A DNA stretch of 64,000 nt from Streptomyces cucumeris (GTDB taxonomy: Bacteria; Actinomycetota; Actinomycetes; Streptomycetales; Streptomycetaceae), in contig NZ_JANCLX010000020.1 in the NCBI RefSeq assembly GCF_024295805.1, positions 1 to 64,000 on the forward strand, read 5' to 3'. Positions within the stretch are counted from its first letter, which is position 1. Each line of letters opens with the position of its first letter. Of the stretch, positions 42,767-51,240 are shown piece after piece. The position numbers and the translations under genes were made by a program. Below the pieces are notes generated by a model, which saw nothing but the letters and a program-made list of their open reading frames with translations, was not told where the DNA came from and did not search any database.

Positions 42767-43213
42767 ATGGGACTTCTCAGCGCGCTGAAGACCGAGCACC
42801 GTGAGCGCGTGATGGCGCTCGCCCGCGATGTGTCCTTTCCCTCGGGCGGCCGCATCTTCGAGGAGGGCCGCAAGGCGGATCGCTTCTGGATCATCCGCAC
42901 CGGCGCGGTCACCCTCGATCTGCATGTGCCCGGGCGCCGCGCCGCGGTGATCGAGACCCTCGGTCCCGGGGAGCTCATCGGCTGGTCGTGGCTGTTCCCC
43001 CCGGACACCTGGCACCTGGGCGCGGAGGCGCTGAGCCCGGTGCGGGCGCATGAGTTCGACGCCGAGGCGGTGCGCCGGCTGTGCGACGAGGACCCCGAGC
43101 TCGGTTACGCCCTCGCGCTGGCCTGCGCCCAGGTGATCGGCCGCCGGCTGCAGAGTGCCCGGACCCGGCTGCTGGACCTGTACGGGCCCTATGCCGGGGG
43201 GATGACGCCCTAG
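42767..43213 (+). CDS. Single-domain cyclic-nucleotide-binding (Crp-like) protein lacking an HTH
   Basis: A 148-residue protein that is one cNMP-binding beta-roll (F-P-S-G-G-R-I-F-E-E-G, T-L-G-P-G-E-L-I-G-W-S-W) plus the long C-helix, and then stops without any DNA-binding domain. The normal P-G-E-L-x-G phosphate cassette is kept, but the Arg typical of cAMP binders is not evident. ATG 42767 is 5 nt after GAGG; 42764 is possible. The stop codon TAG is also the first three bases of the inserted repeat at 43211, so the C-terminus may have been shortened. Confidence 0.8.
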   Translation: MGLLSALKTEHRERVMALARDVSFPSGGRIFEEGRKADRFWIIRTGAVTLDLHVPGRRAAVIETLGPGELIGWSWLFPPDTWHLGAEALSPVRAHEFDAEAVRRLCDEDPELGYALALACAQVIGRRLQSARTRLLDLYGPYAGGMTP

Positions 43214-43371
43214 GTGTGTTGTCCGCAAAGTCCCGCCGGGCCCGCCACGCAACGTCGCCGCGTTGTCGGGATCATCCGCGGAGGCCCCTCGGCCTTGCGG
43301 GCGCACGCTCCCGTGGCTACCGCCGGGAGGCGCCCCCTGACGCCGCGGGCTGATCCGACGCGATGTCCGCG
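43211..43371 (+). repeat. MITE-like noncoding repeat, copy B
   Basis: This segment starts TAGGTGTGTTGTCCGCAAAG and matches the reverse complement of 19499-19712 over most of its length. Copy B keeps the left end and has lost the right; copy A is the opposite. Together they imply a roughly 200-bp element with TAGGTGTGT terminal inverted repeats and no coding capacity. It abuts the stop codon of the upstream gene. Confidence 0.65.
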
Positions 43372-43423
43372 CGGGGCCGGGGGTCGCTCCGGGGCGCCGG
43401 GCGGTGCGTGCGAAGCTGATCGG

Positions 43424-44005
43424 ATGAGTACCCGTCATATCCCGCGCCACGGGCTTCTCCTGTTGGTCGCGGCCCTGACCCTGTCCGCCTGCGGCGGGGG
43501 CTCCGGCTCCACGTCCGCCGCGGCCCCGGACCGCGACGGGATCAGCCGGATCGCCCCCGCCGACCGCAAGCCCCTCCAGGGCCTGGCGGGCCGGACCCTG
43601 GAGGACGAGCCGCTGGACATCGCGGACTACCGGGGCGAGGTCGTGGTGGTCAACATATGGACCTCGCAGTGCGGCCCCTGCCGGGCCGAGGCGTCCGGTC
43701 TGGCGGCGGTGGCCGAGGAGACCCGGGCCAAGGGTGTCCGCTTCGTCGGGATCAACACCCGCGACCCCAGCCGGGAGGCCGCCCGCGCCTTCGAGAAGAA
43801 GTACCGGGTGCCGTACCCCAGCCTGTACGACCGGATGGGCAAGCTGGTGCTCGCCTTCCCCCGGGGCGAGATCAACCCGCAGGCGGTTCCCGCGACGGTC
43901 TTCCTCGACCGCCGGGGGCGGATCGCCGCGCGGGCGCTGCGACCGCTGGGTGAGGCCGATCTGCGGAAGGTCATCACTCCGCTGGCGGCGGAGAAGAGGG
44001 CCTGA
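43424..44005 (+). CDS. TlpA/ResA-like thioredoxin lipoprotein
   Basis: A 193-residue lipoprotein precursor. The signal ends in the lipobox L-S-A-C (Cys about 22). The mature part is a thioredoxin fold with W-T-S-Q-C-G-P-C (Cys 83 and 86) and a cis-Pro in A-V-P-A-T-V-F. It should reduce disulfides or apocytochrome c at the outer face of the membrane. ATG 43424 has no good ribosome site. Its stop overlaps the DevR-box-like palindrome that precedes the regulator gene. Confidence 0.85.
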   Translation: MSTRHIPRHGLLLLVAALTLSACGGGSGSTSAAAPDRDGISRIAPADRKPLQGLAGRTLEDEPLDIADYRGEVVVVNIWTSQCGPCRAEASGLAAVAEETRAKGVRFVGINTRDPSREAARAFEKKYRVPYPSLYDRMGKLVLAFPRGEINPQAVPATVFLDRRGRIAARALRPLGEADLRKVITPLAAEKRA

Positions 44006-44020
44006 GGGCCGAACGGCCCT
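44005..44020. promoter_or_regulatory. DevR/OsdR-box-like palindrome upstream of the regulator
   Basis: AGGGCCGAACGGCCCT has perfect 6-bp arms around GAAC and lies 77 bp before the DevR-type regulator start. The inference is autoregulation; it might instead act as a short terminator of the lipoprotein gene. Confidence 0.55.
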
Positions 44021-44097
44021 TACGCTTCGGCGCGTCAGGCCGTAAAGCTGGGCAGCTGGATCACGACCGGCGCCCCGTGTGCCATGTGAGGAGTGCA

Positions 44098-44814
44098 GTG
44101 CCCGAGACAGCCGACCCCCTCGGCCCCGACGGCCCCGCCGCCGACGAGCCCATCGGGGTCTTCCTGCTCGACGACCACGAGGTGGTGCGGCGCGGACTGC
44201 GCGACCTCCTCGACGCCGAGCCCGATCTGCGGGTGGTCGGTGAGGCGGCGAACGCCCGCGAGGCCATCGCCCGCGCCCCCGCCGTACGGCCCCGGGTCGC
44301 CGTGCTCGACGTACGGCTCGGCTCGTCGGGCGACGGCGGCGACCACGAAGGGATCGAGGTCTGCCGGGAGTTGCGGGCCAGACTGCCCGGACTCGCCTGT
44401 CTGATGCTCACGTCCTTCGATGACGACGAGGCCCTCTTCGACGCCATCATGGCCGGTGCCGCGGGCTATGTGCTCAAGCAGATCAACGGTTCCGACCTGG
44501 TCTCCGCCGTCCGTACGGTGGCCGACGGCCGGTCCATGCTCGACCCGGGCGCGACCTCGCGGGTGATGGCCCGGCTGCGCGGACCGGAGCCCAGCGGACC
44601 TCCCGAGCTGGAGCGGCTCTCCCCGCGCGAGCGGGAGATCCTCGAGCTCATCGGTGACGGACTGACCAACCGGCAGATCGCCGAACGGCTGTTCCTGGCC
44701 GAGAAGACGGTGAAGAACCGGATCTCCTCGATCCTGTCCAAACTGGGTGTGGGGCGGCGGATCCAGGCCGCCGTCATCGCCGAGCGGATGAAGGAGCGCG
44801 GTACGGGCCAGTGA
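44098..44814 (+). CDS. osdR: DevR/DosR/OsdR-type response regulator
   Basis: A 238-residue NarL-family regulator that follows DevR closely: F-L-L-D-D-H-E-V-V-R-R-G-L at the start, phospho-acceptor Asp 71 (V-A-V-L-D-V-R-L), Thr 105 (M-L-T-S-F), Lys 127 (Y-V-L-K), the linker M-A-R-L-R-G, and an HTH containing G-L-T-N-R-Q-I-A-E-R-L-F-L-A-E-K-T-V-K-N. A six-residue Gly/Asp insertion sits after the Asp loop. GTG 44098 has GAGGAG 4 nt upstream. It should pair with the GAF kinase at 39108 and activate hypoxia or dormancy genes. Confidence 0.92.
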   Translation: MPETADPLGPDGPAADEPIGVFLLDDHEVVRRGLRDLLDAEPDLRVVGEAANAREAIARAPAVRPRVAVLDVRLGSSGDGGDHEGIEVCRELRARLPGLACLMLTSFDDDEALFDAIMAGAAGYVLKQINGSDLVSAVRTVADGRSMLDPGATSRVMARLRGPEPSGPPELERLSPREREILELIGDGLTNRQIAERLFLAEKTVKNRISSILSKLGVGRRIQAAVIAERMKERGTGQ

Positions 44815-44867
44815 GGCCCCGGCGCCGGTCCGGAGGGGGAGCACCGCCCGCGGGACGCCGATCCCTC

Positions 44868-44912
44868 GCGTGGGGCGCGAGGCAGGCTCCCCTCCTGCCT
44901 CGCACCCCACGC
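44868..44912 (+). terminator. Long terminator hairpin after the DevR-type regulator
   Basis: Two 19-base arms (44868-44886 and 44894-44912) are complementary except for one C-A mismatch, around a 7-base loop. It begins 53 nt after the stop, which makes it a strong factor-independent terminator despite lacking a T-tract. Confidence 0.75.
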
Positions 44913-45037
44913 GGAACGGGGGCGGCCGGCGATGTCGCTCCCACCGCAGTGGGGTGAGAGCCCGGTCCGTCCCCGTTGATCGAGATGGCTCGCGGAACAG
45001 CCCGTCCAGGATGGCCGGGAACCGGCCGTCGCGGGAG

Positions 45038-45070
45038 GGGCCGAACGGCCCTCCGTACGCCGAACGGCCC
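45038..45070. promoter_or_regulatory. Tandem DevR/OsdR-box-like palindromes
   Basis: GGGCCGAACGGCCC (45038-45051) is followed by GCCGAACGGCCC (45059-45070), with centres 19 bp apart, so they face the same side of the helix within about two turns. They lie inside the 407-bp gene-free gap 44815-45221 between convergent genes, which is an odd place for an operator and hints at an unannotated transcript. Confidence 0.5.
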
Positions 45071-45141
45071 CCCGTGCGCAGGACGCGACTCCCGGCACAC
45101 CCCGCACAGCGGCTCCCGGCGCACCCTCACCGGACGAACAG

Positions 45142-45204
45142 GGGCCGGACGGAGAAGCCCCGTCCGGCCCGATCCTCCCGCGACCGGGCACAGGGCCCGG
45201 TCGC
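45142..45204 (-). terminator. Two adjacent hairpins after the DUF6643-like gene
   Basis: GCGACCGGG/CCCGGTCGC (45180-45204, 7-base loop) starts 17 nt after the minus-strand stop, and GGGCCGGACGG/CCGTCCGGCCC (45142-45170) follows. Together they form a double terminator for the minus strand. Confidence 0.65.
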
Positions 45205-45221
45205 TCACCTCCCGAAGTGGT

Positions 45222-45695
45222 TCAGTAGCCGCCCCCCGGCTGCGGCGGCCGGCCGCCGGGGTACTGCTGCTGACGGCCGTACGGGTCGTCATACGGGGAC
45301 GGCGCGGGGGCCGGACGCTGCATGGCCGGACGCATCGCGTCGTACCCCATCGGCGAGCCCTGCTGCGGGCGCTGCTGCTGCGCGCCCGGGTAGCCGCGCG
45401 GACCCGTCGCCTGCGGCGGGATGTACGGCGCCTGCGCCTGCTGCAGCCCCATGGGCTGCGGCGCGGGCTGCTGGTAGCCGGGCGGCGGGGTGTGGTGCGA
45501 GGGACCCGCCGGCAGCGCGGGCAGCGCCGACGGCAGGGCCGGAAGGTGACTTCCGGTGTCGTATGCGGACGGCACCCTGATGGGCGCGATCTGCGGTGTC
45601 CCCCGCTCCGCGACGAGGCTGTCGTAGATGGGAGTGTCCGGGAAGGACGGCGAGGAGTAGTAGCCGCCGCCGTATGTACTGCGGGGGGAGGTCAT
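45222..45695 (-). CDS. Pro/Gln/Tyr-rich protein (DUF6643-like)
   Basis: A 157-residue protein. The first 40 residues are conserved-looking (T-Y-G-G-G-Y-Y, F-P-D-T-P-I-Y-D-S-L-V-A-E-R-G-T-P-Q-I-A-P-I-R-V-P); the rest is a low-complexity Pro/Gln/Gly/Tyr tail that is probably disordered. The head resembles the Streptomyces DUF6643 family. A TAACTT box ends 7 nt before the ATG, suggesting a leaderless mRNA. It is divergent from the TerD gene across 247 bp. Confidence 0.7.
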   Translation of the reverse strand: MTSPRSTYGGGYYSSPSFPDTPIYDSLVAERGTPQIAPIRVPSAYDTGSHLPALPSALPALPAGPSHHTPPPGYQQPAPQPMGLQQAQAPYIPPQATGPRGYPGAQQQRPQQGSPMGYDAMRPAMQRPAPAPSPYDDPYGRQQQYPGGRPPQPGGGY

Positions 45696-45942
45696 AGCCC
45701 ATAAGTTAAGCCCACGATGTGCTCATTGGGGAGTCCGGTAAGAGGGTTGTTTTGCGTGTGGGGAGTCGTCGCGGCGCATCAATCATTGCGAACCCGGGAA
45801 AATCGGTCGCCAGGGTGCGTTGAGATCGTGTAAAGAGCGCGTTTTCAGCGGGTTACCCGCGGTCGTACTCCGGTGTCACGCGCAAGAGTGGTCCAGGGCA
45901 GACTGACCCGCAGCTAGATGAAGAGAAAGGCAGGGGGACGAC

Positions 45943-47319
45943 ATGTCGATGTCCAAGGGCAGCAACACACCGGTACCGGCCGCGTCGGTGCGCGTCGAGC
46001 TCGGCTGGCGCACCGGTCCCGGCGTACCGGACGTGGACGCCTCGGCGCTGCTGCTGGTCTCCGGGAAGGTCCGTTCCGACGCGGACTTCGTGTTCTACAA
46101 CCAGGCGACGCACTCCTCGGGCGCCGTGCGCCACGAGGGCAAGCGCACCGCCGGGGACGCCGTGACCGACACCCTCGCGGTCGATCTGTCCGCCGTGGAG
46201 CCCGAGATCGAGACCGTGGTGCTCGTGGGCTCCGCCGACGGCGGCACCTTCGGTCAGGTACCGGGTCTCACCATCCGGGTCCTGGACGCCTCCGGCGGCG
46301 CGGAGATCGCCCGCTTCGACAGTCAGGACGCCTCCGTCGAGACGGCCTTCGTCCTCGGTGAGCTGTACCGCAGGCAGGACGCCTGGAAGTTCCGCGCGGT
46401 CGGCCAGGGGTACGGCAGCGGGCTCGCCGGGCTCGCCACCGACTACGGGATCAGCGTCGACGAGCCCCAGGCCGCCCCCGCGGCGCCCCCGGCCCCGCCC
46501 GCGTCCCCCTACGCCGCGCCCCCGGTCCCGCCCGTGGCTTCCGCGCCCCCGGCGCCGCCGTCCGGTCCGCCCGCCGGCGGCTACCCCCCGCCCCCGCCCC
46601 CCGGCGGCGGCACCGCCGCCTTCCCGCCGCCCGCCCCTCCGGCGCCGCCCGCTGCGGCCCCCGCGGCCTCCGGGGCGCCGGTGAACCTCAGCAAGGTCAC
46701 GCTGACCAAGGAGGCACCCACGGTCTCGCTCACCAAGCAGGGCGGCACCGGCGGCGCGATGCGGGTCAACCTCAACTGGCAGGTGCACAAGCAGTTCAAG
46801 GGGTGGGGCGCCAAGCTGGGCAAGGCCATCGCCATGCACGGCGACCTCGACCTGGACCTCGGCTGCCTCTTCGAGCTGTCCGACGGCAGCAAGGGCGTGG
46901 TGCAGGCGCTCGGGAACTCCTTCGGCTCGCTGCACCAGCCGCCGTTCATCCTGCTCGACGCGGACGACCGCACCGGCGCCCGCGCCCAGGGCGAGAACCT
47001 CACCATCAACCTCGACCAGAAGGATGCGTTCCGCCGCATCCTGGTCTTCGTGACCATCTATGAGGGCGCGCGCAGCTTCGCCAACCTCAACGCCACGGTC
47101 ACCCTCCAGCCGCAGTTCGGCGCCGCGGTCGACTTCTCGCTCGACGAGTGCACCGTGCCGTCCCCGGTCTGCGCCCTCGCGCTCATCACCAACACCGGTG
47201 GTGACCTCGTCGTCCAGCGCGAGGCCCGCTATCTGGTGCCGGAGCGCGGTGTCAGCCCCCAGCGCACCCTGGACTACGCCTACGGATGGGGCATGAACTG
47301 GACGCCCGGCCGCAAATGA
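45943..47319 (+). CDS. Tandem TerD-domain protein
   Basis: A 458-residue cytoplasmic protein with two TerD-type calcium-binding beta-sandwich domains: 1-180 (D-A-S-A-L-L-L-V-S-G-K-V-R-S-D-A-D-F-V-F-Y-N) and about 255-458 (L-D-L-D-L-G-C-L-F-E-L, I-L-L-D-A-D-D-R-T-G). A Pro/Ala-rich linker of about 70 residues joins them. Acidic clusters fit Ca2+ sites. TerD proteins act in tellurite, stress and cell-surface responses. ATG 45943 has AGGGGG upstream. Confidence 0.9.
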   Translation: MSMSKGSNTPVPAASVRVELGWRTGPGVPDVDASALLLVSGKVRSDADFVFYNQATHSSGAVRHEGKRTAGDAVTDTLAVDLSAVEPEIETVVLVGSADGGTFGQVPGLTIRVLDASGGAEIARFDSQDASVETAFVLGELYRRQDAWKFRAVGQGYGSGLAGLATDYGISVDEPQAAPAAPPAPPASPYAAPPVPPVASAPPAPPSGPPAGGYPPPPPPGGGTAAFPPPAPPAPPAAAPAASGAPVNLSKVTLTKEAPTVSLTKQGGTGGAMRVNLNWQVHKQFKGWGAKLGKAIAMHGDLDLDLGCLFELSDGSKGVVQALGNSFGSLHQPPFILLDADDRTGARAQGENLTINLDQKDAFRRILVFVTIYEGARSFANLNATVTLQPQFGAAVDFSLDECTVPSPVCALALITNTGGDLVVQREARYLVPERGVSPQRTLDYAYGWGMNWTPGRK

Positions 47320-47365
47320 GCCACCCGCGCGGACGCGGCCGTCATGGCGAAGGCGGACGCCGGCC

Positions 47366-48577
47366 TCAGGGCGCGGCGCTGGGACGGGCGTAGGTACGCC
47401 CCTTCCAGGCCGCGCCCCGTCCGCGGTAGTGCCGCAGCGCCGAGTCCACGGTCATCAGCAGATAGAGAAGCGCCGTCAGGGGCAGCAGCGGCGCCAGCCA
47501 CAGGGTCTGCCGGTAGTAGCGCAGTATCGGGACGTACATCCCGGCCATCAGCGCCCACGCCGCCGCGCCCAGCGCCGACGGAACGGCGCTTCCGGTCAGC
47601 AGCCCGGCGCATACGGCGGCGGGCGGCGCGAGGTACACCACGGCGAGCCCGGCGACCGTCGCGGTCAGCAGCAGCGGGTTGTGGCGCAGCTGGGCGTAGG
47701 CGCTGCGCGCGACCATCCGCCACAGCTCGCCGAGGCCCGGGTACGGCCGGACGCTGTCCACCCGTTCGGCCAGGCCCAGCCAGATCGTCCCGCCGGACCG
47801 CTTGACCGCGCGGGCCAGCGCCACGTCGTCGATGACGGCCTGCCGGATCGTCTCCGGGATCCCCGCCCGCTCGGCCGCCTCCCGGCGCAGCAGTACACAG
47901 CCGCCCGCGGCCGCCGCGGTGCGCGCCCGGGGCCGGTTGACCCACCGGAAGGGGTAGAGCTGGCAGAAGAAGTAGACGAACGCGGGCACGATCAGCCGCT
48001 CCCAGCCGGTCGCCACCCGCAGCCGGGCCATCTGTGAGACCAGGTCCAGTCGGGCCCCGGTGGCCGCCCGCACCAGCTTCCGCAGGGAATCCGGCTCATG
48101 GGCGATGTCCGCGTCGGTCAGCAGCAGGTACTCGGCGGCACCGGCCCCGGCCCGCTCGCGCCGCGCGGCCAGCGCCATCCCGTGCCGCACCGCCCACAGC
48201 TTGCCGGTCCAGCCCGGCTCCGGTTCACCGGGGGAGTCCACGGTGAGCGGCAGTCCGCCGTACCGGTCGGCCAGTTCACGGGCCAGCTTGCCGGTGCCGT
48301 CCGAACTACCGTCGTCGACCAGGAAGATCTCGGCCCGCCCCGGGTAGTCCTGGGCCAGCAGCGACGGCAGGCTCACCGGGAGGACGGCCGACTCGTCCCG
48401 GGCGGGCACCACGACGGCCACCGAGGGCCAGTAGCCGCCTTCGTCGTCCTGGCCCGCGGACCCCGGCGGTCCGGTGCGCGGCAGCCGGACGTCCGTACGC
48501 CAGAAGAAGCCCTGTCCCAGCAGCAGCCACAGCCAGGCGGCCAGCGCCGCGGCGGCGGTCCACGTCAGCTCGCTCAC
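47366..48577 (-). CDS. Hopanoid-associated-type (HpnB-like) family 2 glycosyltransferase
   Basis: A 403-residue membrane enzyme. An N-terminal anchor precedes the GT2 domain with V-V-V-P-A-R-D-E-S, F-L-V-D-D-G-S-S-D-G-T and the D-x-D in L-L-L-T-D-A-D, then V-I-D-D-V-A-L-A. Four C-terminal helices follow. The layout matches HpnB. It should add a sugar to a lipid at the membrane; hopanoid is a family-based guess, and no squalene-hopene genes are here. GTG 48577 has only a weak ribosome site. Confidence 0.8.
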   Translation of the reverse strand: MSELTWTAAAALAAWLWLLLGQGFFWRTDVRLPRTGPPGSAGQDDEGGYWPSVAVVVPARDESAVLPVSLPSLLAQDYPGRAEIFLVDDGSSDGTGKLARELADRYGGLPLTVDSPGEPEPGWTGKLWAVRHGMALAARRERAGAGAAEYLLLTDADIAHEPDSLRKLVRAATGARLDLVSQMARLRVATGWERLIVPAFVYFFCQLYPFRWVNRPRARTAAAAGGCVLLRREAAERAGIPETIRQAVIDDVALARAVKRSGGTIWLGLAERVDSVRPYPGLGELWRMVARSAYAQLRHNPLLLTATVAGLAVVYLAPPAAVCAGLLTGSAVPSALGAAAWALMAGMYVPILRYYRQTLWLAPLLPLTALLYLLMTVDSALRHYRGRGAAWKGRTYARPSAAP

Positions 48578-48645
48578 CCGCCGCAGTCTGCCCCAAGCGG
48601 TGCCCGGACGACGGGCCGACGGGACCGATCCATTAAAGTGACCGG

Positions 48646-49443
48646 GTGAAGATCGCGCTCATCGACTCCGGACTCGGCCTGTTGGCCACCGCCGCCGCGG
48701 TGCACCGTCTGCGGCCCGACGCCGATCTCGTTCTCTCCTCCGACCCCGACGGTATGCCGTGGGGGCCGCGTACTCCCGAGGACGTCACCGAGCACGCGCT
48801 GGCCTGCGCCCGCGCCGCCGCGGCCCACCGTCCCGATGTGCTGATCGTCGCCTGCAACACCGCCAGCGTCCACGCGCTGCCCGCGCTCCGCGCCGAACTG
48901 GAGCCCGCGCTGCCGGTGATCGGCACGGTGCCCGCGATCAAGCCCGCGGCGGCCGGAGGCGGTCCGGTGGCCATCTGGGCCACCCCCGCCACCACCGGCA
49001 GTCCGTACCAGGACAACCTGATCCGGGAGTTCGCGGCCGGTGTCGAGGTGACACCGGTGGCCTGCCCGGGGCTCGCGGACGCCGTCCAGTACGCCGACGA
49101 CGCCGCCATCGACGAGGCGGTGGCCGTCGCCGCGGAGCGCACCCCGCGCGATGTGACGACCGTCGTCCTCGGCTGCACCCACTACGAGCTGGTCACCGAC
49201 CGCATCCGGACCGCCGTGCAGCAGCCGGGCGCCCCCTCCCTCGTCCTCCTCGGCTCCGCCGGGGCCGTCGCAGCCCAGGCGCTGCGCCGGATCGGCGTGG
49301 ATCCGCTGCCGACCGACCGGCCCGCACCGGCGCGCGGCGCGCTCACCGTTCTGCTCAGCGGCCGCGAGGAGGAGCTCCCGCACGAGGCGCTGGCGTACCC
49401 CGAGGGCACTGTGCTGGCGCCCGCCGGGGCCGTGCGCGGCTGA
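48646..49443 (+). CDS. Aspartate/glutamate racemase-family protein (glutamate racemase-like)
   Basis: A 265-residue protein with both catalytic cysteines of MurI: A-C-N-T-A-S (Cys 70) and G-C-T-H-Y-E (Cys 177), and the I-D-S-G-L-G start. It should interconvert L- and D-glutamate for peptidoglycan; whether it is the essential copy cannot be told. GTG 48646 lies 6 nt after TAAAGT with no ribosome site, so it is probably leaderless. Confidence 0.85.
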   Translation: MKIALIDSGLGLLATAAAVHRLRPDADLVLSSDPDGMPWGPRTPEDVTEHALACARAAAAHRPDVLIVACNTASVHALPALRAELEPALPVIGTVPAIKPAAAGGGPVAIWATPATTGSPYQDNLIREFAAGVEVTPVACPGLADAVQYADDAAIDEAVAVAAERTPRDVTTVVLGCTHYELVTDRIRTAVQQPGAPSLVLLGSAGAVAAQALRRIGVDPLPTDRPAPARGALTVLLSGREEELPHEALAYPEGTVLAPAGAVRG

Positions 49444-49518
49444 CCGAAAACCCGCTCTCACCAGCGGGAACGATATGATCTGGTGCCGCGGTAGCGGAAC
49501 GTGAGTACCCTGCCAACT

Positions 49519-50079
49519 ATGAGGCACCACCACCAGCACGGGAAGCAGACCCCGTCCGGGGAGCCCCCCGCGGTCTGGACCGGGCGTGCGCACAATCGTG
49601 TGCAGTGGGTGCTGGCCGCCGCGGGTGCCGCGTGTCTGGCGCTCGGCGTCGACCTCGCCGTCGAGTCCCCTTGGGGCTCCGGTATCGCCCCGCTCCTGAT
49701 GTCGGTCATCGGCTGTGTCGCCGCCGGCCTGCTGATGCTCTTCGGCACCCTCGCCTTCGTCCATGTGGCGGTCCGGATCGACGCGGAGACCCTGGAGATC
49801 CGCTGCGGTCACATGGGGCTGCCACGGCGCCGCATCCCGCTGAGCGATGTGGTCGACGTCGATGTCGCCTCCCGGGTCACCCCCTGCCAGTGGGGCGGCT
49901 GGGGCTACCGCTGGCGCCCCGAGAAGGGCACGGCGGTGGTGGTGCGGCGCGGTGAGGGGCTGGTGGTCCGCCTCGGGGACGGACGCGTCTTCACGGTCAC
50001 GGTGGACGACGCGGAGGCCGCGGTGTGGGTGATCCGGCAGCGGCTGCGCACGATCGCCAAGCCCACCACCCAGGTCTGA
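49519..50079 (+). CDS. PH-domain-like membrane protein
   Basis: A 186-residue protein. A His-rich head is followed by two membrane helices (about 28-48 and 55-80) and a C-terminal beta-rich domain resembling bacterial bPH/YdbT modules (L-E-I-R-C-G-H-M-G-L-P-R-R-R-I-P-L-S-D-V, V-V-R-L-G-D-G-R-V-F-T-V). ATG at 49519 is 7 nt after TACCCT. The role is unknown. Confidence 0.72.
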   Translation: MRHHHQHGKQTPSGEPPAVWTGRAHNRVQWVLAAAGAACLALGVDLAVESPWGSGIAPLLMSVIGCVAAGLLMLFGTLAFVHVAVRIDAETLEIRCGHMGLPRRRIPLSDVVDVDVASRVTPCQWGGWGYRWRPEKGTAVVVRRGEGLVVRLGDGRVFTVTVDDAEAAVWVIRQRLRTIAKPTTQV

Positions 50080-50142
50080 CCGCCCCGTTCACCCGCCCGG
50101 TCCGTGCCGGTCCGCGCCCGCCGCCCGGTCCGCGCCGTCCGG

Positions 50143-51240
50143 CTATGTCTCGCCCGCCTGTGGGGACGGCGCCGGGGCATCGTCGGAGCGGCTGGCCGTG
50201 GCCAGTCCGGCGAGCAGTCCCGCCCCCGCCGTGATCTGCGGAAAGCTCAGCGCGTTGCCCAGACACGCCTCGACGGCCAGGGCCGTCAGCACCGCCGCGG
50301 CGGTCAGCACGACCGGGGTGGACCGGGGTGAGCGCCACAGCGCGAAGAGCATCCAGGAGAAGGCCGCGCCCAGCAGGACCACCCCCGGCACGCCCTCGCC
50401 CGCGGCCTGCTGCAACGGGGCCGAATGCGGGGTGGTCCGCGGATCCGGGGCCTCCATCGCGGTGGGGCTCAGCTCGGTGAAGCGGTCCGGGCCCGCCCCG
50501 CGCGCCGGGTTCTCCCCGGCGATCCGGGCGGCGTCCTGCCACAGCCGGACCCGGTGCTCGGTGAGCTGCGCCCGCAGACCGGGCGGCAGTCCGCCCGGTA
50601 CGGCGTTCGCCGCCACTGCCCAGCAGCCACCGACGGTGACCGCGGTGACCAGGGCCAGCGCCGCCAGGCCCAGCAGCCGCTGCCGCAGCCGGGCCGCGGT
50701 GAAGGAGCACACCAGGACGGCGCCGGCGGCGGTCGCGCCCGCCGTCTCCCCGCCCACCGCCGCCGTGACCGTGATCGTCACGGCCAGCAGCCACAGCGCG
50801 GACCGCAGCGGGACGGGCCGCGCGGCCCAGGCGGCACAGCATGCCGCCCCGGTGGCCAGCGTCCACTGCGCGGTGTTCACGCCCTCATGGCCGGGCAGCC
50901 CGTCCAGTGTGGTCAGGGCCAGGCCGAACCCCGCGAGCGCGGCGGCCGCGGTGGCGGCGACCGGCAGCAGCGATCCGGCGATCCGGCCGCAGGCGTATCC
51001 GGCGGCCACCGCAAGCACCGCGAGCAGCACCCCTTCGGGGCGGGCCATCCGTCCCAGGGACGCGATGAGTGCCCACAGCGCGCAGCTCCCCAGGACCGCC
51101 GCGCCCACGATGTCGGGTGTGATGCCGCGGGCCGTTCTCTCCTGGCCCTGCACGACCGGTCTCACCACTGATGACGCCATACCGTCGACCCCCCGTCGCA
51201 TCGGCACCGCGACCGCGGCCGGAGACCGGGTACGGGCCAT
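50143..51240 (-). CDS. O-antigen ligase-like (Wzy_C) membrane protein
   Basis: A 365-residue polytopic protein. About ten hydrophobic segments surround a large loop with R-V-R-L-W-Q-D-A-A-R-I-A-G-E-N-P-A-R-G-A-G-P-D-R-F and T-T-P-H-S-A-P-L-Q-Q-A-A-G-E-G-V-P-G, the pattern of WaaL/Wzy polymerases. It should link or polymerise lipid-linked glycans. ATG 51240 is chosen at a shift from low-complexity to coding-like residues; it has no clear ribosome site. Confidence 0.78.
   Translation of the reverse strand: MARTRSPAAVAVPMRRGVDGMASSVVRPVVQGQERTARGITPDIVGAAVLGSCALWALIASLGRMARPEGVLLAVLAVAAGYACGRIAGSLLPVAATAAAALAGFGLALTTLDGLPGHEGVNTAQWTLATGAACCAAWAARPVPLRSALWLLAVTITVTAAVGGETAGATAAGAVLVCSFTAARLRQRLLGLAALALVTAVTVGGCWAVAANAVPGGLPPGLRAQLTEHRVRLWQDAARIAGENPARGAGPDRFTELSPTAMEAPDPRTTPHSAPLQQAAGEGVPGVVLLGAAFSWMLFALWRSPRSTPVVLTAAAVLTALAVEACLGNALSFPQITAGAGLLAGLATASRSDDAPAPSPQAGET

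Noticed and set aside
43211..43371. Small protein-coding gene in the repeat
   Set aside because: Open frames in the two copies do not keep a common reading frame or start, and composition is non-coding.
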